Source of the DNA: Hyphomicrobiales bacterium
Lineage (GTDB): Bacteria > Pseudomonadota > Alphaproteobacteria > Rhizobiales > Rhizobiaceae
DNA: 64,000 nt
Reading direction: 5' to 3'
Assembly (NCBI GenBank): GCA_900470195.1
Contig: UEIJ01000002.1
Span: 1 to 64,000, forward strand
Below, piece after piece: positions 47,538-59,510 of this stretch. The translations under genes were made by a program, and so were the position numbers. Below the pieces are notes generated by a model. That model was not told the DNA's origin. It saw only the letters and a list, made by a program, of their open reading frames with translations, and did no database searches. The first letter of the stretch is position 1; each line of letters starts with the position of its first letter.

Positions 47538-47566
47538 GAAGAGCGCGGTCTTGGATCGCGCTCTTC
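47538..47566 (+). terminator. hairpin after metK
   Basis: GAAGAGCGCG and complement pair around nine bases. The following T-content is low, so it is a weak or rho-aided terminator. Confidence 0.6.
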
Positions 47567-47574
47567 TGCTATTA

Positions 47575-47616
47575 GCGCATCCCGAAAAGTGGGAACGGTT
47601 TTCGGACAAGATGCGC
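47575..47616. repeat. dispersed palindrome with AAAAGTGGGAAC core
   Basis: GCGCAT and ATGCGC ends enclose an imperfect palindrome with CCCGAAAAGTGGGAACGG. Its centre is shared with the repeat at 56937-56977. It is a typical rhizobial intergenic element between metK and trmB. Confidence 0.7.
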
Positions 47617-47663
47617 GTCAAAATAAATAGATAGAGCACCGATATGGTGCCGACGGACAAAAC

Positions 47664-48365
47664 ATGACCGAAGAATCTCATCCTCTGCGCGGTGCTGGAA
47701 ATTTTTTCGGCCGTCGCCATGGCAAACCTTTGCGAAGCCATCAGAAGAACCTGTTCGAGGATCTTCTGCCGCGCCTGAAGATCGATGTCGAAAATCCCGC
47801 ACCGCAGGATTTGCGCACGCTCTTTGGAGCAAAGGTTGATGCCGTGCGTCTGGAAATCGGTTTCGGCGGCGGCGAGCATCTGCACCATGAAACCGGCCGC
47901 TATCCGCAGACCGGCTTTATCGGCGTCGAGCCGTTTATCAATGGCATGGCCAAGATGCTTGCGGCACTGGATGCAGAGCCGCGGCAAAACCTGCGCCTCT
48001 ATGACGAGGATGCGACGGCGGTATTGGACTGGCTGCCGGATGCTTCCCTGGCGGGCATCGATCTTTTCTATCCCGATCCGTGGCACAAGCGCCGCCACTG
48101 GAAGCGGCGTTTCGTCAGCGACGCCAATCTGGACCGCTTCGCCCGCGTTCTGAAGCCCGGCGCAAAATTCCGCTTTGCCTCGGATATTGAACATTATGTG
48201 AACTGGACCTTGCAGCATTGCCGTCGTCATGAGGCGTTCGACTGGCAGGCGGAAGGTCCATCCGACTGGAACGACGCCTATGAAGGCTGGCCCGGCACAC
48301 GCTACGAAGCAAAGGCTTTTCGCGAGGGACGCCGCGCCGCCTATCTGACCTTCATTCGCCGTTAA
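47664..48365 (+). CDS. trmB: tRNA (guanine-N7)-methyltransferase TrmB
   Basis: The 233-residue enzyme has [16 protein letters not shown] (SAM loop), [13 protein letters not shown] and [19 protein letters not shown], all hallmark blocks of TrmB, which methylates G46 of tRNA. Confidence 0.95.
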   Translation: MTEESHPLRGAGNFFGRRHGKPLRSHQKNLFEDLLPRLKIDVENPAPQDLRTLFGAKVDAVRLEIGFGGGEHLHHETGRYPQTGFIGVEPFINGMAKMLAALDAEPRQNLRLYDEDATAVLDWLPDASLAGIDLFYPDPWHKRRHWKRRFVSDANLDRFARVLKPGAKFRFASDIEHYVNWTLQHCRRHEAFDWQAEGPSDWNDAYEGWPGTRYEAKAFREGRRAAYLTFIRR

Positions 48366-48549
48366 AGCCGCCAATGAAAGAGGGGTGTATCCGAACATCA
48401 CAAGCGGTCTTGAAAAAATCCGCTTCCGCTGGTATATAAGTCTCAAATTCTTGGTCGTTTGAACAAGAGTGGGCCCTCCCGGACCCGCTCTTTTTTGTTA
48501 CTTGCGGCCAACTTGAAGAGGCTTTCCAGCCTTTTGAAAGGTTTTTAGG
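48366..48549 (+). promoter_or_regulatory. rimP leader with internal terminator-like hairpin
   Basis: The leader holds a hairpin AGAGTGGG/CCCGCTCT (one G-T pair) followed by TTTTTTG near 48462-48497, well before the rimP start. Structured rimP leaders with such a terminator are known in Rhizobiales and suggest attenuation of the rimP-nusA-infB operon. It could also simply end trmB transcription. Confidence 0.6.
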
Positions 48550-49224
48550 TTGACGGAACAGGTTCAGGCAAACGAAGCAGAAACGCTCTCGGCAGGCGCG
48601 GACGAGCGCATCATTCGCGAGACGGGTATCGATGCAAAAGTGGCTTCCATCATTGAGCCCATCATCAATACGCTGGGCTTCCGGCTGGTGCGCGTTCGCC
48701 TTTCTGGGCTGAATGGCCAGACCCTGCAGATCATGGCCGAACGGCCGGATGGAACGATGACTGTCGATGACTGCGAGCTGGTCAGCCGCACGGTTGCGCC
48801 GGTTCTCGACGTGGAAGATCCGATCAATGGAAAATACCATCTGGAGATTTCATCTCCCGGTATTGACCGTCCACTGGTTCGCAAGTCGGATTTTGCCGAC
48901 TGGGCCGGTCACATCGCAAAGGTGGAAACCTCCATCGTCCACGAAGGTCGCAAGAAGTTCCGCGGGCGCATCGTTCTCGGCGACGCCGAATCCGTCGTGA
49001 TCGAAAGTGACCAGATTTCCTATGGCAGCGAACCTGTTGTCCGCATTCCATTTGATCTGATTTCGGATGCACGCCTTGTTCTGACCGATGACCTGATCCG
49101 CGATGCGCTGCGCAAGGACAAGGCCCTGCGCGAAGGCCGCATTCCGGGTGACGATCTGGGTAGCGATGAAGCGGGCGAGCCGTCCGGCGAAGCCGCATCG
49201 GGCGAAGCCGAAGATAAAGAATAA
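48550..49224 (+). CDS. rimP: ribosome maturation factor RimP
   Basis: The 224-residue protein has [37 protein letters not shown] and [20 protein letters not shown], standard for RimP in 30S assembly. The start is TTG. The C-terminal tail is acidic. It heads the operon with nusA, ylxR and infB. Confidence 0.94.
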   Translation: MTEQVQANEAETLSAGADERIIRETGIDAKVASIIEPIINTLGFRLVRVRLSGLNGQTLQIMAERPDGTMTVDDCELVSRTVAPVLDVEDPINGKYHLEISSPGIDRPLVRKSDFADWAGHIAKVETSIVHEGRKKFRGRIVLGDAESVVIESDQISYGSEPVVRIPFDLISDARLVLTDDLIRDALRKDKALREGRIPGDDLGSDEAGEPSGEAASGEAEDKE

Positions 49225-49277
49225 GTTTCAGGCGTCCGGCATCTTGAGGGGCCGGGTGCGACACCAAGGAGAGTCCA

Positions 49278-50891
49278 ATGGCAGTCAGTGCTAACAGGCT
49301 GGAGCTTCTGCAGATCGCCGACGCGGTCGCACGCGAGAAGTCGATCGACCGCGAGATCGTTCTTGCGGCCATGGCCGATGCGATCCAGAAGGCGGCGCGG
49401 TCGCGTTACGGCCAGGAAAGCAATATCCGGGCCGATATCAACGCAAAGTCCGGTGAGATCAAGCTGCAGCGCCTGCTCGAAGTCGTCGAGCATGTGGAAG
49501 ATTACGCGACCCAGATTTCGCTCTTCACCGCCCGTGACCGCAATCCCGATGCACAGATTGGCGATTTCATCGCCGATCAGCTTCCGCCAATGGACTTTGG
49601 CCGTATTGCCGCTCAGTCGGCAAAGCAGGTCATCGTGCAGAAGGTACGCGAAGCCGAGCGTGACCGCCAGTATGACGAATACAAGGATCGCGTTGGCGAA
49701 ATCGTCAACGGCACCGTCAAGCGTGTCGAATACGGCAATGTGATCGTCGATCTTGGCCGTGGCGAAGCCATCGTGCGCCGGGATGAGCTGATCCCGCGTG
49801 AAGCTTTCCGTTATGGCGACCGCATCCGCGCCTATGTCTACGACGTGCGCCGTGAACAGCGCGGTCCGCAGATTTTCCTGTCGCGTACGCATCCTTCCTT
49901 CATGGCGAAGCTTTTCACCATGGAAGTGCCGGAAATCTACGACGGCATCATCGAAATCAAGTCGGTTGCCCGCGATCCGGGTTCCCGCGCCAAGATTGCG
50001 GTTGTGTCGCGTGACGCCTCCATCGATCCGGTCGGCGCATGCGTTGGCATGCGCGGCTCCCGCGTTCAGGCCGTTGTCGGCGAACTGCAGGGCGAAAAGA
50101 TCGACATTATTCCGTGGTCGCCGGATGCGGCTTCCTTCATCGTCAATGCGCTTCAGCCCGCTGAAGTTGCCAAGGTCGTTCTCGATGAAGATGCCGAACG
50201 TATTGAAGTTGTCGTCCCGAATGACCAACTATCACTTGCAATCGGTCGCCGCGGCCAGAACGTGCGCCTCGCTTCCCAGCTCACCGGCTGGGACATCGAC
50301 ATCCTGACGGAAGACGAAGAATCCGAACGTCGCCAGAAGGAATTTGCTGAACGTTCGACGCTCTTCATGGAAGCCCTCAACGTTGACGAGATGGTTGGCC
50401 AGGTTCTGGCTTCCGAAGGTTTCGCATCCGTTGAGGAGCTGGCCTATGTCGAGCCGGGCGAAATCGCCTCCATCGACGGGTTTGATGACGATACGGCTGG
50501 CGAAATCCAGGAACGCGCTCGTGAATATCTGGATCGCATCGAAAGCGAACAGGATGATCGTCGCAAGGAACTGGGCGTCGAGGACGAACTGCGTGAGCTG
50601 CCGGGCATCACTACGGCGATGCTGGTCGCTGTCGGTGAGGATGGCGTAAAAACCATCGAGGACTTTGCTGGTTATGCCGTTGATGATCTGGTCGGCTGGC
50701 GTGAACGCAAGGACGGTGAAACCGTCGCCCATAGCGGTATCTTCTCTTCGTTTGACGTTTCGCGCGTTGACGCGGAACAGATGGTCCTGACTGCGCGTTT
50801 GAAGGCAGGATGGATCACGGAAGAAGAACTGGCATCGGCTCAGGAAGAAGAAGCAGAAGCCGAAACGGGCGAAGAGGAAGCCGCTTCCTAA
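49278..50891 (+). CDS. nusA: transcription elongation factor NusA
   Basis: The 537-residue protein has the N-terminal RNAP-binding domain, S1 ([26 protein letters not shown]), two KH domains ([26 protein letters not shown]) and two C-terminal helix-hairpin-helix repeats. AAGGAG lies before the ATG. NusA controls pausing, termination and antitermination. Confidence 0.95.
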   Translation: MAVSANRLELLQIADAVAREKSIDREIVLAAMADAIQKAARSRYGQESNIRADINAKSGEIKLQRLLEVVEHVEDYATQISLFTARDRNPDAQIGDFIADQLPPMDFGRIAAQSAKQVIVQKVREAERDRQYDEYKDRVGEIVNGTVKRVEYGNVIVDLGRGEAIVRRDELIPREAFRYGDRIRAYVYDVRREQRGPQIFLSRTHPSFMAKLFTMEVPEIYDGIIEIKSVARDPGSRAKIAVVSRDASIDPVGACVGMRGSRVQAVVGELQGEKIDIIPWSPDAASFIVNALQPAEVAKVVLDEDAERIEVVVPNDQLSLAIGRRGQNVRLASQLTGWDIDILTEDEESERRQKEFAERSTLFMEALNVDEMVGQVLASEGFASVEELAYVEPGEIASIDGFDDDTAGEIQERAREYLDRIESEQDDRRKELGVEDELRELPGITTAMLVAVGEDGVKTIEDFAGYAVDDLVGWRERKDGETVAHSGIFSSFDVSRVDAEQMVLTARLKAGWITEEELASAQEEEAEAETGEEEAAS

Positions 50892-50908
50892 GAAGCGTTC
50901 CGGAATAA

Positions 50909-50965
50909 AAGAGCCGCATGGCTTCTTACGTCTGGGATCGTTCGGGCGTAAGCTATGCGGCTCTT
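50909..50965 (+). terminator. long hairpin after nusA
   Basis: AAGAGCCGCAT... pairs with ...ATGCGGCTCTT, with extra pairing TTACG/CGTAA inside. It is followed by TTGC only, so it may attenuate rather than end transcription into ylxR-infB. Confidence 0.65.
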
Positions 50966-51147
50966 GCAATTGAGCTCTGAAAGACGGCCGTCGTTCATTT
51001 GAATTGATCGGCCGGTTCAGCTTCGAGTGCGGTTCCGGCCATCTTACGGGTTGTGGTAGGGCTTGTGCTCTGGTACAGCGCCCGCGTTACGTCCGATGCG
51101 TGGGCAGACCGCAATATGGCAAGACTGGAGTTCGGTTGGAGCAGGAT

Positions 51148-51750
51148 ATGAATGACAGAACCTGTATCGTCACGCGCGAAAGCGGTTCTGCCGATGATAT
51201 GATCCGTTTCGTGGCCGGTCCCGACGGTTCCGTAGTGCCGGATTTGAAACGGAATCTGCCGGGCAGGGGATGCTGGGTGAAAGCCGAGCGTCGTCTGGTG
51301 GATGAAGCGGTCAAGCGCAAGCTTTTTGCGAGGGCGCTGAAAGAAGGCGTGACGCCGCAGGTGGATCTCGGCGCGCTGGTTGACCAGCTGCTGACGAAAT
51401 CTGCTCTCGGTAGCCTCGCTCTGGCTCGCAAGGCCGGGGCCGTGGTGTCGGGTTCGACCAAGGTGGATCAGGCGATCCGCACCGGGACAGCCGCCATGGT
51501 GTTGCACGCCAGGGAAGCCGCTGCCGACGGTGTACGCAAGCTTGATCAGGCTCGCCGCGCCGTGGTGCATCTGGATGGCCCGGAAATCCCTTCTTTCTCT
51601 CTTTTTACGGGAGAAGAAATGGATTTGGCATTTGGGGGCGGAAATGTGATACATGCAGCCGTACTTGAAGGAAAGGCGGCAGCCGGGTTCGTAAAGCGGG
51701 CGCTTATATTGCATCGCTATCGCGGTGAAAGCGCATCGGATCTGGATTAG
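51148..51750 (+). CDS. YlxR-family RNA-binding protein with L7Ae-like domain
   Basis: The 200-residue protein has a YlxR (DUF448) domain (RTCIVTRESGSADDMIRFV; LPGRGCWVKAERRLVDEAV) and a C-terminal L7Ae/L30e-like domain (LGSLALARKAGAVVSGSTKVDQAI). It lies between nusA and infB as in most bacteria. The ATG chosen follows GGAGCAGG; the frame extends 48 codons upstream with no family-like sequence. Confidence 0.85.
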   Translation: MNDRTCIVTRESGSADDMIRFVAGPDGSVVPDLKRNLPGRGCWVKAERRLVDEAVKRKLFARALKEGVTPQVDLGALVDQLLTKSALGSLALARKAGAVVSGSTKVDQAIRTGTAAMVLHAREAAADGVRKLDQARRAVVHLDGPEIPSFSLFTGEEMDLAFGGGNVIHAAVLEGKAAAGFVKRALILHRYRGESASDLD

Positions 51751-51811
51751 AGCGTACTCTGGAGGGGCTTGGCAGACCCCGGATCGGATTGCGCGTTGAA
51801 GCGGATGACTG

Positions 51812-51851
51812 GAGCTTTATCCAACATGACCGGTCACGTTGGATAATGCTC
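51812..51851. repeat. palindromic element before infB
   Basis: GAGC and GCTC ends enclose ATCCAAC...GTTGGAT with a central TGACCGGTCA palindrome. The GAGC/GCTC bounds link it to the other dispersed repeats in this window. Confidence 0.6.
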
Positions 51852-51890
51852 GGGTAGAGCGGCCGGAGCCGCGAAGGAAACGGAAACGTA

Positions 51891-54776
51891 ATGAGCGATA
51901 AAACGAACGACGACAAGACGCTGAGCGTTAATACGAAGAAGACGCTGACCATGAAGCGGCCAGGCGTCGAGCAGAGCACCGTGCGCCAGAATTTCAGCCA
52001 CGGCCGCACGAAGGCTGTCGTCGTTGAAACGAAAAAGCGCAAATTCTCGCGGCCTGACGAGAAGCCGGAAGTCGAAGCGGCGGCCCCACGGCCTGCTGCT
52101 CCTGCCCCGGCGGCTCCTGCGCCTGCAACCCCTGCACCGGCTCAGGCCGCACAGCCTGCCCAGGCTGCACAGCCCGCTCCGGCAGTGCGCGCGTCAGCAC
52201 CTGCAACTCCGGCACCGAAGCCTGCAGCACCTGTAGCTTCGGTAACGAAGCCGCATGTCGCGCAGCAGCGCCCGACGCAGCAGCGTCCAGGCGGTCAGCA
52301 GGCACAGCGCCCGCGTCCGTCCGACCGCTCTGGCATGGTGCTGAACACGCTGTCGCGCTCCGAAATGGATGCACGCCGCCGCGCGCTTGAAGAGGCACAG
52401 GTGCGCGAAGTTGAAGAACGCGCCCGCGCTGTCGAGGAAGCTAAGCGCCGCGCCGAGGAAGAAGCACGCCGCGCCAAGGAGCGTGAAGAATCTGCCCGTC
52501 GTCAGGCGGAAGAGGAAGCCCGTCTCAAGGCTGAAGCGGATGCTCGTCGCAAGGCCGAGGAAGAGGCTGCCAAGCGCATGCCGCAGCCGGAAGCCCGCAC
52601 CGAGCGTCGCGATGATGCGCGTCCGGCGCCACAAGGCAATCGTCCGCGTGAGGCCGGCCGTCCTCAGGGTAGCCGCCCGCCGCAAGGTGGTCGTCCGCAG
52701 CAAGGCGGACCCCGCCCGGCACCGAGCCTCGTCGATGCCGCTCCGATTCCCGGCAAGCCGCTTCCGCAGAGCCAGCTTCGCAAGCCGGGTCAGTCGGAGG
52801 ACGACGACGATCGTCGCGGCGCAGTCCGTCGCGGCGCGCCTGCCAAGCCTGAAGTGCGCGCACCAAAAGCCACCAAGGGTGAGGATGATCGCCGCCGCGG
52901 CAAGCTCACTCTGACGAGCAATCTTGAGGAAGAAGGACGTTCGCGTTCGCTTTCGGCGATGCGTCGTCGTCAGGAAAAGTTCAAGCGTTCGCAGATGCAG
53001 GAAACACGCGAGAAGATTTCGCGTGAAGTGACCATTCCTGAAACCATCACGTTGCAGGAACTGGCCCAGCGTATGGCTGAACGCTCTGTCGATATCATCA
53101 AGTACCTAATGAAGCAGGGGCAGATGATGAAGCCGGGCGACGTCATCGACGCCGATACCGCACAGCTGATCGCCGAAGAATTCGGCCATACCGTCAAGCG
53201 CGTTGCTGAATCGGACGTTGAAGAAGGTATCTTCAACGTGGAAGACAATCAGGCTGCCATGGTTTCGCGTCCGCCGGTCGTGACCATCATGGGCCACGTC
53301 GACCACGGCAAGACATCGCTTCTCGACGCCATCCGCCATGCCAATGTCGTGTCGGGCGAAGCCGGCGGCATTACCCAGCATATCGGTGCCTATCAGGTCG
53401 AGCAGAACGGCCAGAAGATCACCTTCATCGATACGCCGGGCCACGCCGCATTCACGGCGATGCGTGCCCGCGGTGCGCAGGCTACCGACATTGCCATTCT
53501 GGTGGTGGCCGCTGACGACAGCGTGATGCCGCAGACGATTGAATCGATCAACCACGCCAAGGCGGCGGGTGTTCCGATCATCGTGGCGATAAACAAGATC
53601 GACAAGCCTGCTGCCGATCCGCAGAAGGTTCGCACTGCGCTGCTGCAGCACGAAGTCTTCGTCGAATCGATGGGCGGTGAAGTGCTCGACGTCGAGGTTT
53701 CGGCCAAGAACAAGATCAACCTCGACAAGTTGCTCGATGCTGTTCTGCTTCAGGCTGAAATGCTCGATCTGCAGGCAGATCCAACCCGTACCGCCGAGGG
53801 CGTGGTCATCGAAGCCCAGCTTGATCGCGGTCGCGGTTCCGTTGCTACCGTTCTTGTCCAGAAGGGCACGCTTCATCCGGGCGACATTCTCGTCGCAGGC
53901 AGCGAATGGGGCCGCGTGCGCGCTCTGGTCAACGACCGTGGCGAGCATGTCAAGGAAGCCGGTCCGGCAATGCCGGTCGAAATCCTCGGCCTTCAGGGAA
54001 CGCCGCAGGCGGGCGACCGGTTCGCTGTTGTCGCCAACGAAGCCAAGGCCCGTGAAATCGCCGAGTACCGTCAGCGTCTGGCGCGTGACAAGGCCGTTGC
54101 ACGCCAGTCGGGCGCACGTGGTTCTCTTGAGCAGATGATGAACCAGCTGCAGGTTTCGGGTACAAAGGAATTCCCGCTCGTCATCAAGGGCGACGTGCAG
54201 GGCTCCATCGAAGCGATCAGCAATGCGCTGGACAAGCTTGGCACTGACGAGGTTCGCGCTCGCATCGTCCATTCGGGCGCAGGCGGTATCACGGAAAGCG
54301 ACGTGTCGCTGGCCGAGGCTTCCAACGCAGCCATCATCGGCTTCAACGTCCGCGCCAATAAGCAGGCCCGCGACGCAGCCGACCAGCAGGGCATCGAAAT
54401 CCGCTACTACAACATCATCTATGATCTCATCGATGACGTTAAGGCAGCGATGTCAGGACTTCTGTCGCCGGAACGCCGCGAGACCTTCCTCGGCAATGCC
54501 GAGATTCTCGAAGTCTTCAACATCACGAAGGTCGGCAAGGTCGCCGGTTGCCGTGTCACCGAAGGCAAGGTCGAGCGTGGCGCAGGCGTCCGCCTTATCC
54601 GCGACAACGTGGTTATCCACGAAGGCAAGCTCAAGACGCTCAAGCGCTTCAAGGACGAAGTGTCGGAAGTTCCGGCTGGTCAGGAATGCGGTATGGCGTT
54701 CGAGAACTACGACGATATTCGCGCAGGCGATGTCATCGAAGCCTTCCGCGTCGAACACGTTTCGCGCACGCTCTAA
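51891..54776 (+). CDS. infB: translation initiation factor IF-2
   Basis: The 961-residue GTPase has a long variable N-terminal region (Pro/Ala-rich about 60-140, then charged Glu/Arg/Ala coiled-coil repeats about 160-235), an IF2_N domain and the G domain: [32 protein letters not shown] and AINKIDKP. C-terminal domains bind fMet-tRNA. Confidence 0.96.
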   Translation: MSDKTNDDKTLSVNTKKTLTMKRPGVEQSTVRQNFSHGRTKAVVVETKKRKFSRPDEKPEVEAAAPRPAAPAPAAPAPATPAPAQAAQPAQAAQPAPAVRASAPATPAPKPAAPVASVTKPHVAQQRPTQQRPGGQQAQRPRPSDRSGMVLNTLSRSEMDARRRALEEAQVREVEERARAVEEAKRRAEEEARRAKEREESARRQAEEEARLKAEADARRKAEEEAAKRMPQPEARTERRDDARPAPQGNRPREAGRPQGSRPPQGGRPQQGGPRPAPSLVDAAPIPGKPLPQSQLRKPGQSEDDDDRRGAVRRGAPAKPEVRAPKATKGEDDRRRGKLTLTSNLEEEGRSRSLSAMRRRQEKFKRSQMQETREKISREVTIPETITLQELAQRMAERSVDIIKYLMKQGQMMKPGDVIDADTAQLIAEEFGHTVKRVAESDVEEGIFNVEDNQAAMVSRPPVVTIMGHVDHGKTSLLDAIRHANVVSGEAGGITQHIGAYQVEQNGQKITFIDTPGHAAFTAMRARGAQATDIAILVVAADDSVMPQTIESINHAKAAGVPIIVAINKIDKPAADPQKVRTALLQHEVFVESMGGEVLDVEVSAKNKINLDKLLDAVLLQAEMLDLQADPTRTAEGVVIEAQLDRGRGSVATVLVQKGTLHPGDILVAGSEWGRVRALVNDRGEHVKEAGPAMPVEILGLQGTPQAGDRFAVVANEAKAREIAEYRQRLARDKAVARQSGARGSLEQMMNQLQVSGTKEFPLVIKGDVQGSIEAISNALDKLGTDEVRARIVHSGAGGITESDVSLAEASNAAIIGFNVRANKQARDAADQQGIEIRYYNIIYDLIDDVKAAMSGLLSPERRETFLGNAEILEVFNITKVGKVAGCRVTEGKVERGAGVRLIRDNVVIHEGKLKTLKRFKDEVSEVPAGQECGMAFENYDDIRAGDVIEAFRVEHVSRTL

Positions 54777-54785
54777 TTACTGTAC

Positions 54786-54816
54786 AGCCGGGCTGCCGAG
54801 AGGTGGCCCGGCTTTT
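54786..54816 (+). terminator. terminator after infB
   Basis: AGCCGGGC and GCCCGGCT pair around 12 bases, ending in TTTC. Confidence 0.8.
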
Positions 54817-54957
54817 CATTATCCGGTCCAGAGGGTCTGACTCCCGGCTGGATTGTGGTAAGTTGCGTATTATTGCGCCTGCCAATTTGTAGTCATGTTG
54901 TCGGACAGTCCTTCGGGACTGGATGCCGATTGGCGGCCGTTTATCGAGGATATAGCC

Positions 54958-55410
54958 ATGGCACGTTCTCCAGATCCGAAAGGCTCAGGCGGCCTTTCAC
55001 AGCGTCAGCTCCGCGTCGGCGAACAGGTCCGCCACGCATTGGCGCAGGTGCTTCAGCGCGGAGAAATCCGCGACGAACTCATCGCGCGCACTGTGATCTC
55101 CGTCTCGGAAGTGCGCATGTCGCCCGACCTCAAGATCGCGACCTGCTTCGTCACTCCGCTCGGCGATGCCGACACGCAGGCGGTCATCAAGGCGCTGGCC
55201 GCAAACGCAAAGTTCATTCGCGGACGCATGGCGCCCAGCCTCAGCCAGATGAAATACATGCCGGAATTCCGCTTTCGGGCCGATACCAGCTTTGACAATT
55301 TTTCCAAGATCGATGCGCTGCTCCGCTCGCCGGAAGTCGCTCGCGATCTTGGGCACGATGATGAAAAAGACGGGGAGGCAGACAAGGCTTCCCGCAATGG
55401 AGACGAATAA
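54958..55410 (+). CDS. rbfA: ribosome-binding factor RbfA
   Basis: The 150-residue protein has [24 protein letters not shown] and [29 protein letters not shown], the RbfA KH-like fold, acting in 16S 5' end maturation. The ATG is 21 codons inside the longest frame and gives the usual family start. The truB ATG follows three bases after the stop. Confidence 0.93.
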   Translation: MARSPDPKGSGGLSQRQLRVGEQVRHALAQVLQRGEIRDELIARTVISVSEVRMSPDLKIATCFVTPLGDADTQAVIKALAANAKFIRGRMAPSLSQMKYMPEFRFRADTSFDNFSKIDALLRSPEVARDLGHDDEKDGEADKASRNGDE

Positions 55411-55413
55411 AGC

Positions 55414-56388
55414 ATGGCAAGACGGGGCAAGAAAAAAGGTCGCCCGATATCCGGCTGGGTCATTTTTGACAAGCCGAAAGGGATGGGATCGACCGAGGCG
55501 GTCTCGAAGATCAAGTGGCTGTTCAATGCAGAAAAGGCCGGCCACGCCGGTACACTCGATCCGCTTGCCTCCGGTATGCTTCCCATAGCACTCGGCGAAG
55601 CGACCAAGACCGTGCCTTATGTCATGGATGGGACCAAGATCTATCGTTTTACGGTCAGCTGGGGCGAGGAGCGCTCTACGGACGATCTCGAGGGCCAGCC
55701 GACCAAGACCTCGGACAAGCGGCCGTCGCGCGGCGATATCGAGGCATTGCTGCCGAATTATACCGGCGTCATTTCACAGGTTCCGCCTCAGTTCTCGGCT
55801 ATCAAGATCGATGGCGAGCGCGCCTACGACCTCGCCCGTGAAGGCGAGACGGTCGAAATCCCGTCCCGCGAAGTCGAGATTGACCGGCTGGAAATCGTCG
55901 GTATTCCGGATGCCGACCGCACCGAGTTCGAAGTCGAATGCTCCAAGGGCACCTATGTGCGCTCGCTGGCGCGCGACATGGGGCGCGATCTTGGCTGCTA
56001 CGGTCATATTTCGGAGCTGCGCCGCATTGAAGTTGCCCCGTTCACGGAAGAGGATTCCGTGACGCTGGCGGAACTGGAAGAGGCATGGCCGCCGCTCCCG
56101 CCGAAGGACGAGGAAGGCAATATCGTCGAGCCGGCCCCGCGTCGCGATTTTTCGGCGATTGACGCATTGGTCATCGATACGGGTGCAGCCCTCGACTGCC
56201 TGCCGCAGGTGCCGCTTTCCGACGATCAGGCACAGCGCGTGCGTCTCGGCAATCCGGTGATCCTGCGCGGACGCGATGCACCTCTGGAGGCAGATGAGGC
56301 CTGTGTCACCACACGCGGAAAACTGCTCGCCATCGGCTATATCGAACATGGACAGTTCAAGCCGAAGCGGGTTTTCACAACCGGCTGA
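55414..56388 (+). CDS. truB: tRNA pseudouridine(55) synthase TruB
   Basis: The 324-residue enzyme has [43 protein letters not shown] with the catalytic Asp, and a C-terminal PUA-like part. It makes pseudouridine 55 in tRNA. Confidence 0.95.
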   Translation: MARRGKKKGRPISGWVIFDKPKGMGSTEAVSKIKWLFNAEKAGHAGTLDPLASGMLPIALGEATKTVPYVMDGTKIYRFTVSWGEERSTDDLEGQPTKTSDKRPSRGDIEALLPNYTGVISQVPPQFSAIKIDGERAYDLAREGETVEIPSREVEIDRLEIVGIPDADRTEFEVECSKGTYVRSLARDMGRDLGCYGHISELRRIEVAPFTEEDSVTLAELEEAWPPLPPKDEEGNIVEPAPRRDFSAIDALVIDTGAALDCLPQVPLSDDQAQRVRLGNPVILRGRDAPLEADEACVTTRGKLLAIGYIEHGQFKPKRVFTTG

Positions 56389-56571
56389 CGTTTCGTCGGA
56401 TGATGGCCTTGAGGCGGCAAATTGAATTGAGACTGGCATTCTTGCCAATTTTGCACTATATGCCCCTCATCGATCATGCGTAACAGCATGTCAGATCGTG
56501 TAAATGGCCCGCGCTGGACGACATCCCGGCCCGGGCGTCTGGTTTTCCTCTCATCTAGAAAGGGTGTTACG

Positions 56572-56841
56572 ATGTCGATTACTGCTGAGCGCAAGCAAGC
56601 ACTTATCAAGGAATACGCCACCAAGGAAGGCGACACCGGTTCTCCTGAAGTACAGGTTGCCGTTCTTTCCGAGCGTATCGCCAACCTCACCGAACACTTC
56701 AAGGGCCACAAGAATGACAATCATTCGCGTCGCGGCCTCCTGAAGCTGGTTTCGCAGCGTCGTCGCCTTCTTGACTATGTCAAGGGCATTGACGAAGCGC
56801 GTTATCAGGCGTTGATCGGCCGTCTCGGCCTGCGCCGCTAA
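56572..56841 (+). CDS. rpsO: 30S ribosomal protein S15
   Basis: The 89-residue protein has the S15 signature ([43 protein letters not shown]). It binds the 16S central domain. The ATG follows AGAAAGGGTG; earlier ATGs in frame would add a non-conserved tail. Confidence 0.97.
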   Translation: MSITAERKQALIKEYATKEGDTGSPEVQVAVLSERIANLTEHFKGHKNDNHSRRGLLKLVSQRRRLLDYVKGIDEARYQALIGRLGLRR

Positions 56842-56849
56842 GGTTGAAA

Positions 56850-56880
56850 TCGGGCGACGCTTCAAAACGTCGCCCGTTTG
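56850..56880 (+). terminator. terminator after rpsO
   Basis: CGGGCGACG and complement pair around eight bases, then TTTGATTT. Confidence 0.85.
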
Positions 56881-56936
56881 ATTTATCTGGCATTTTGTAG
56901 TGCGGACAGCCGCCAACATACAAAATGCGACACCGG

Positions 56937-56977
56937 GCATGTCTCCCAAAAGTGGGAACCGTTTTGGGGAGACATGC
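56937..56977. repeat. dispersed palindrome in the rpsO-pnp gap
   Basis: GCATGTCTCCCAAAA pairs with TTTTGGGGAGACATGC (one extra C/G), with AAAAGTGGGAAC in the centre, as in the repeat after metK. The 437-base gap also has hairpins near 57051-57087 (GGCATGA/TCATGCC), probably part of the pnp leader. Confidence 0.7.
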
Positions 56978-57278
56978 GTAGAAGACAAAAAGATCGAGCG
57001 GAAGCGCGAACATATGCGAGCGCATTCGCTCTATCGGGCAAACGCCCGCTGGCATGAAACGACGCACCGGGTGCATTCCGTCATGCCTATGAAGAGCCAC
57101 AAGGCTCATGACCTGGACCAGTCATGGGGCAGGATTGCAGGCAGTTCGTGTCAGAGCGCATTCGGAAATGAATGTTCTGACACTTACGAACTTCCCGTTG
57201 TCTTGCCCGTGGCCCGTCCGCCAACCGAGGCGATGCCTTCAGGCGCTTTTGCGCGGCATCACCACATGAGGACAAGAT

Positions 57279-59423
57279 ATGTTCAATACCCATAAAGTAG
57301 AAATCGAATGGGGCGGTCGTCCGCTCACGCTCGAAACCGGCAAGATCGCCCGTCAGGCCGACGGCGCTGTTCTGGCAACCTATGGCGAAACCGTCGTTCT
57401 GGCGACTGTCGTTTCTGCCAAGGAACCAAAGCCGGGCCAGGATTTCTTCCCGCTGACCGTCAACTATCAGGAAAAGACCTATGCCGCCGGCAAGATTCCG
57501 GGTGGCTACTTCAAGCGTGAAGGTCGTCCGAGCGAAAACGAAACGCTGGTTTCGCGCCTGATCGACCGCCCGATCCGCCCGCTCTTCGTCGATGGCTACA
57601 AGAACGACACACAGGTTGTCATCACCGTCGTCCAGCACGATCTGGAAAACGATCCGGACGTCCTGTCCATGGTTGCAGCTTCTGCAGCGCTCACCATTTC
57701 GGGCGTGCCTTTCATGGGCCCGATTGGCGGCGCACGCGTCGGCTACATCAATGGCGAATACGTCCTGAACCCGAATATCGACGAAATGCCGGAATCGAAG
57801 CTCGATCTGGTCGTTGCCGGTACGTCGGAAGCCGTGCTGATGGTTGAATCGGAAGCACAGGAACTTTCCGAAGAAGTCATGCTCGGCGCCGTTGTTTTCG
57901 GTCAGAAGGGCTTCCAGCCTGTGATCGATGCAATCATCAAGCTCGCCGAAGTGGCCGCCAAGGAACCGCGCGACTTCCAGCCGGAAGACCTGTCGGCCCT
58001 CGAAGCCAAGATGCTCGCCGTTGTCGAAAACGACCTGCGCGACGCTTACAAGATCACCGAAAAGCAGGCCCGCTATGCCGCCGTCGATGCCGCCAAGGCA
58101 AAGGCGAAGGAGCATTTCTTCCCCGAAGGCGTGGAAGAAACCGAAATGTCGCCGGAACAGTTTGCGACCATTTTCAAGCATCTGCAGGCCAAGATCGTTC
58201 GCTGGAACATTCTCGATACCGGCAGCCGCATCGACGGTCGTGACCTTTCGACCGTGCGCCCGATCGTGTCGGAAGTCGGCCTTCTGCCGCGCACCCACGG
58301 TTCGGCGCTGTTCACCCGTGGTGAAACGCAGGCTATCGTTGTTGCCACGCTCGGCACCGGCGAAGACGAACAGATGATCGACGCCCTGACCGGCACCTAC
58401 AAGCAGCCTTTCATGCTGCACTACAACTTCCCGCCGTACTCCGTTGGTGAAACCGGCCGCATGGGTTCGCCGGGCCGCCGCGAAATCGGTCATGGCAAGC
58501 TCGCATGGCGCGCTATCCATCCGATGCTGCCTGCGGCAGAGCAGTTCCCATACACGATCCGCGCCGTTTCCGAGATCACGGAATCGAACGGCTCGTCCTC
58601 GATGGCGACCGTTTGCGGCACCTCGCTGGCTCTCATGGATGCAGGCGTTCCGCTCGCGCGTCCGGTTGCCGGTATCGCCATGGGCCTGATCAAGGAAGGC
58701 GAACGCTTCGCCGTTCTCTCCGACATTCTGGGTGACGAAGATCACCTTGGCGACATGGACTTCAAGGTTGCCGGTACGGAAAACGGCATCACTTCGCTGC
58801 AGATGGACATCAAGATCGACGGTATCACCGAAGAGATCATGAAGGTCGCTCTGGAACAGGCCAAGGGCGGCCGCGTCCACATCCTCGGCGAAATGGCGAA
58901 GGCTCTGTCCACGTCGCGTGAAGAACTGGGCGAATTCGCTCCGCGCATCGAAGTGATGAACATCCCGACCGACAAGATCCGTGACGTTATCGGTTCGGGC
59001 GGCAAGGTCATCCGCGAAATCGTGGAAAAGACCGGCGCCAAGATCAACATCGAAGACGACGGCACGGTGAAGATCGCTTCGTCCAACGGCAAGGAAATCG
59101 AAGCCGCCAAGAAGTGGATTCATTCGATCGTTGCCGAACCGGAAGTCGGCGAAATCTACGAAGGTACGGTCGTCAAGACCGCGGACTTCGGCGCGTTCGT
59201 GAACTTCTTCGGCCCGCGTGACGGTCTGGTTCACATCTCGCAGCTCGCTTCCGACCGCGTTGCCAAGACCACCGATGTGGTCAAGGAAGGACAGAAGGTC
59301 TGGGTCAAGCTGATGGGCTTCGACGAGCGCGGCAAGGTTCGCCTGTCGATGAAGGTTGTCGATCAGGAAACCGGCAAGGAAATCATCCAGGAAAAGAAGA
59401 AGGAAGAAGCTGACGCTGAATAA
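57279..59423 (+). CDS. pnp: polyribonucleotide nucleotidyltransferase (PNPase)
   Basis: The 714-residue exoribonuclease has two RNase PH domains, a KH domain ([29 protein letters not shown]) and an S1 domain ([34 protein letters not shown]). It degrades RNA from the 3' end. The structured leader may allow autoregulation as in other bacteria. Confidence 0.97.
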   Translation: MFNTHKVEIEWGGRPLTLETGKIARQADGAVLATYGETVVLATVVSAKEPKPGQDFFPLTVNYQEKTYAAGKIPGGYFKREGRPSENETLVSRLIDRPIRPLFVDGYKNDTQVVITVVQHDLENDPDVLSMVAASAALTISGVPFMGPIGGARVGYINGEYVLNPNIDEMPESKLDLVVAGTSEAVLMVESEAQELSEEVMLGAVVFGQKGFQPVIDAIIKLAEVAAKEPRDFQPEDLSALEAKMLAVVENDLRDAYKITEKQARYAAVDAAKAKAKEHFFPEGVEETEMSPEQFATIFKHLQAKIVRWNILDTGSRIDGRDLSTVRPIVSEVGLLPRTHGSALFTRGETQAIVVATLGTGEDEQMIDALTGTYKQPFMLHYNFPPYSVGETGRMGSPGRREIGHGKLAWRAIHPMLPAAEQFPYTIRAVSEITESNGSSSMATVCGTSLALMDAGVPLARPVAGIAMGLIKEGERFAVLSDILGDEDHLGDMDFKVAGTENGITSLQMDIKIDGITEEIMKVALEQAKGGRVHILGEMAKALSTSREELGEFAPRIEVMNIPTDKIRDVIGSGGKVIREIVEKTGAKINIEDDGTVKIASSNGKEIEAAKKWIHSIVAEPEVGEIYEGTVVKTADFGAFVNFFGPRDGLVHISQLASDRVAKTTDVVKEGQKVWVKLMGFDERGKVRLSMKVVDQETGKEIIQEKKKEEADAE

Positions 59424-59447
59424 GCGTTGCCTCTTCAATGAAATCGG

Positions 59448-59474
59448 AAAGCGCGCCGCAAGGCGCGCTTTTTT
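59448..59474 (+). terminator. terminator after pnp
   Basis: AAAGCGCGCC and complement pair around GCAA, followed by a T-run. Confidence 0.9.
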
Positions 59475-59510
59475 GTTGCATGGGATTTATTTCAAGACCA
59501 TGGATGAACC

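Noticed and set aside
53106-54272. Long antisense frame over infB
   Set aside because: Shadow of the infB codon pattern; no start signal or recognisable domain.
57087-59438. 783-codon antisense frame over pnp
   Set aside because: It mirrors a high-GC real gene; pnp has all family motifs and the antisense frame has none.
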